Shown: one piece after another, positions 62,746 to 64,000 of the stretch
Position numbering within the stretch: position 1 is the first letter of the stretch
Layout of the letters: each line of letters begins with the position of its first letter
DNA from: Solimonas marina
GTDB taxonomy: Bacteria > Pseudomonadota > Gammaproteobacteria > Nevskiales > Nevskiaceae
NCBI RefSeq assembly: GCF_012241385.1
Contig: NZ_JAAVXB010000014.1
Coordinates: 1 to 64,000, forward strand
DNA length: 64,000 nt
Direction of reading: 5' to 3'
The notes under the pieces: model-generated
What the model was told of the DNA's origin: nothing
The model's database searches: none
The model's input: only the letters and a program-made list of their open reading frames with translations
Made by a program: the position numbers and the translations under genes

Positions 62746-63385
62746 CGCAAAATGGGCGATCGCGATGCTTAGCTACCTTATTGACGACATCCGGCCAATT
62801 ACGACGTTGGTGCGCTAAACGAGACGCAGGCGCCATAAGTTACCGATTTATATAATCAAAATTCCCCCATCAACTGCGTCGCAGTTGAATTTCGGTTTCG
62901 GGTGAAGGGCTGCGTCTCAATTAAAAATCGCCCCATAGCGCTGCGTCGCGATTAAAAGACATCCCCGCTTGACCTCCCCTGAGAATCTGGCGTATAGCCA
63001 GAATCCGCGGAGAGCTATTCGTCCAGAACCGCGCGTTGTCTGTTAAATGACACGGCAACCCGAAAAGCTCGAAGCCATTGGCGGTGTTACGGTAAGAATT
63101 TAGAGGAAGAGGGGCCTAGCGCTCGATTTCGCAGTCTTGAGCGAATGCATGTTGATCGCCAGCAGTCGAGAGTGGTTAGGTCTCCGTTGAGGGAGGCATC
63201 TATGTAGACAGAGCCCTATAACGCAGAAAGGTCCGAGCGCCAACTCGGACCTCTCTCGACAAATCCTTCCTGCGGGTAGTGCGACTACACGCGAATCATA
63301 GCTCGACCTCGGCTGGAGTCAAATCCGGGGCAGGGCTTTATTGTCGCAGCACCATGGCCCGCAGCTGTAGTTCAGGAGCGATGCC
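62746..63385. other. Non-coding region with candidate transposase-binding repeats
   Basis: No gene is supported in these 640 bases. The part 62820-62965 contains the repeats described separately. A plus-strand frame at 63279-63461 lacks motifs and overlaps the start of the transposase gene. The region probably holds the end and promoter of the element that encodes that transposase. Confidence 0.5.
62874..62960 (+). repeat. Three direct repeats with core CTGCGTC
   Basis: Units start at 62874 (CTGCGTCGCAGTTGAATTTC), 62910 (CTGCGTCTCAATTAAAAATC) and 62941 (CTGCGTCGCGATTAAAAGAC), spaced 36 and 31 bp. An inverted copy, CTGCGTCTCGTTT, is at 62829-62817. Similar repeated sites at the ends of Mu/Tn7-like elements bind their transposase. 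Confidence 0.6.
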
Positions 63386-64000
63386 ATGCGCAGAACGTCC
63401 GCCGATCCACGTCACGCGGAAACGTATCAACGCCCTCTTTCCACGCGCGGAGCAAAAATAAGTCAGCAGCTTGCCGCCGCCGGCCAATTGTTCGAGTACC
63501 ACGGAGAGGGCGTCACAGTTTTGGAAGCTCGCGGTAGCCGCGCGCTCGTACTTATCCGCAGTATTGCGTCGATGGTTGAGGTAGAGGTGAGCGCGCTGAC
63601 GGCTGTTCCCAGCCCGTCACAAAATCTCCCACATGTCGATCCGTGCAAACTGAGCGATGGAGAACTCGACAGGGCTGAAGCACTTCAAGAGGCCTTGCGC
63701 ACCGCTATCACTCAAAACATTCGAGGTCGAGCCGAACTCACAGAGCTAGGCAGCCCGCTTGGCCTGAAGTGGCGACAGATGCAGCGCTACCTATATGCGT
63801 ACTTAGCCGATCCCACTCTAAGAGCTTTGATCCCGGCCAGTAGAGGCCGGAAGCTCGGAAGTTCGGTCCTATCTCAAGAACAGCTCCGAATTATTTCTTC
63901 CGAAATTGATAAAGCAAAGAAAACAGCCACTCATGTGTCTCTCTCCGAAATTGAACGCCATATTAAAAAGAAATGCACACTTGAGGGAGTCAAAATTCCC
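63386..64000 (+). CDS. Mu/TnsB-type (rve) transposase, N-terminal part (runs off the window)
   Basis: From ATG 63386, preceded by CAGGAG, an open frame of 205 codons runs to the window edge. The part GSPLGLKWRQMQRYLYAYLA resembles the HTH of TnsB/TniA-type transposases, and ALIPASRGRKLGSSVLSQEQ with the following helix (IERHIKKKCTLEGVKIP) matches the linker found before the DDE domain of that group. The catalytic core is outside the window. The TGCGTC repeats upstream would be its binding sites. Confidence 0.65.
   Translation, partial: MRRTSADPRHAETYQRPLSTRGAKISQQLAAAGQLFEYHGEGVTVLEARGSRALVLIRSIASMVEVEVSALTAVPSPSQNLPHVDPCKLSDGELDRAEALQEALRTAITQNIRGRAELTELGSPLGLKWRQMQRYLYAYLADPTLRALIPASRGRKLGSSVLSQEQLRIISSEIDKAKKTATHVSLSEIERHIKKKCTLEGVKIP

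Overview
The window is GC-rich proteobacterial DNA. The Xanthomonas-style copL-copA-copB order and the general codon style suggest a gammaproteobacterium of the Xanthomonadales/Rhodanobacteraceae type from a metal- and hydrocarbon-contaminated habitat; this assignment is inferred, and no rRNA or housekeeping gene is present to confirm it.

Almost everything (1488-62602, 61,115 bp) is one Tn3-family transposon whose limits can be read to the base. The 38-bp terminal inverted repeats match at 35 of 38 positions, and both are flanked by the 5-bp direct repeat CCATA (1483-1487 and 62603-62607). Removing the transposon and one repeat copy rejoins an interrupted 118-codon minus-strand gene in frame. 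The left end carries a Tn3 transposase gene (tnpA, broken by a frameshift in a T6 run) and a tnpC-like regulator. The right end carries a divergent tyrosine recombinase (tnpS-like) and coiled-coil protein (tnpT-like) with a palindrome between them. This is the layout of the Tn4651/Tn4652/Tn5041 subgroup.

The cargo is modular. 5.0-9.3 kb: lead-type module (MerR regulator, two short CDF-like transporters, PbrT-like cytochrome/FTR1 permease, PAP2 phosphatase). 9.5-17.5 kb: czcCBA cobalt/zinc/cadmium efflux operon with a PII-like protein, CzcD and another short CDF-like protein. 17.6-19.0 kb: mer module (merR, merT, merP, GDCCVxC protein) without merA. 19.1-20.4 kb: ISL3 transposase. 20.7-30.5 kb: carbon-metabolism island in which a CYP153-type P450 and its ferredoxin diverge from a six-gene acyl-CoA operon around an AraC regulator, with near-identical 37-bp sites in both control regions; the ferredoxin reductase start is damaged. 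31.2-33.5 kb: MFS transporter, CcdA-like protein and thioredoxin-like protein. A MerR gene of that operon is split, its halves lying at 33.5 and 43.4 kb, by a 9.7-kb insertion with IS21-type ends that holds istA/istB plus phage-like regulators, a GlxA-type AraC regulator, an ABM protein, a GlcG-like protein, a UvrA-like ATPase and a DUF1330 protein. 44.5-51.6 kb: cusCBA-F copper/silver efflux. 51.8-59.8 kb: copper operon copL-copA-copB, cytochrome c fusion, DUF411 lipoprotein and a Cu/Ag P-type ATPase.

Outside the transposon, the left margin holds a chimeric junction of IS3-family elements. The right margin holds TGCGTC-rich repeats and the start of a Mu/TnsB-type transposase that runs off the window. 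The transposon therefore inserted into DNA already rich in mobile elements. Functionally, the cargo combines export of copper/silver, zinc/cobalt/cadmium and probably lead with uptake of mercury or a similar ion and terminal oxidation of hydrophobic substrates, all carried as one unit.
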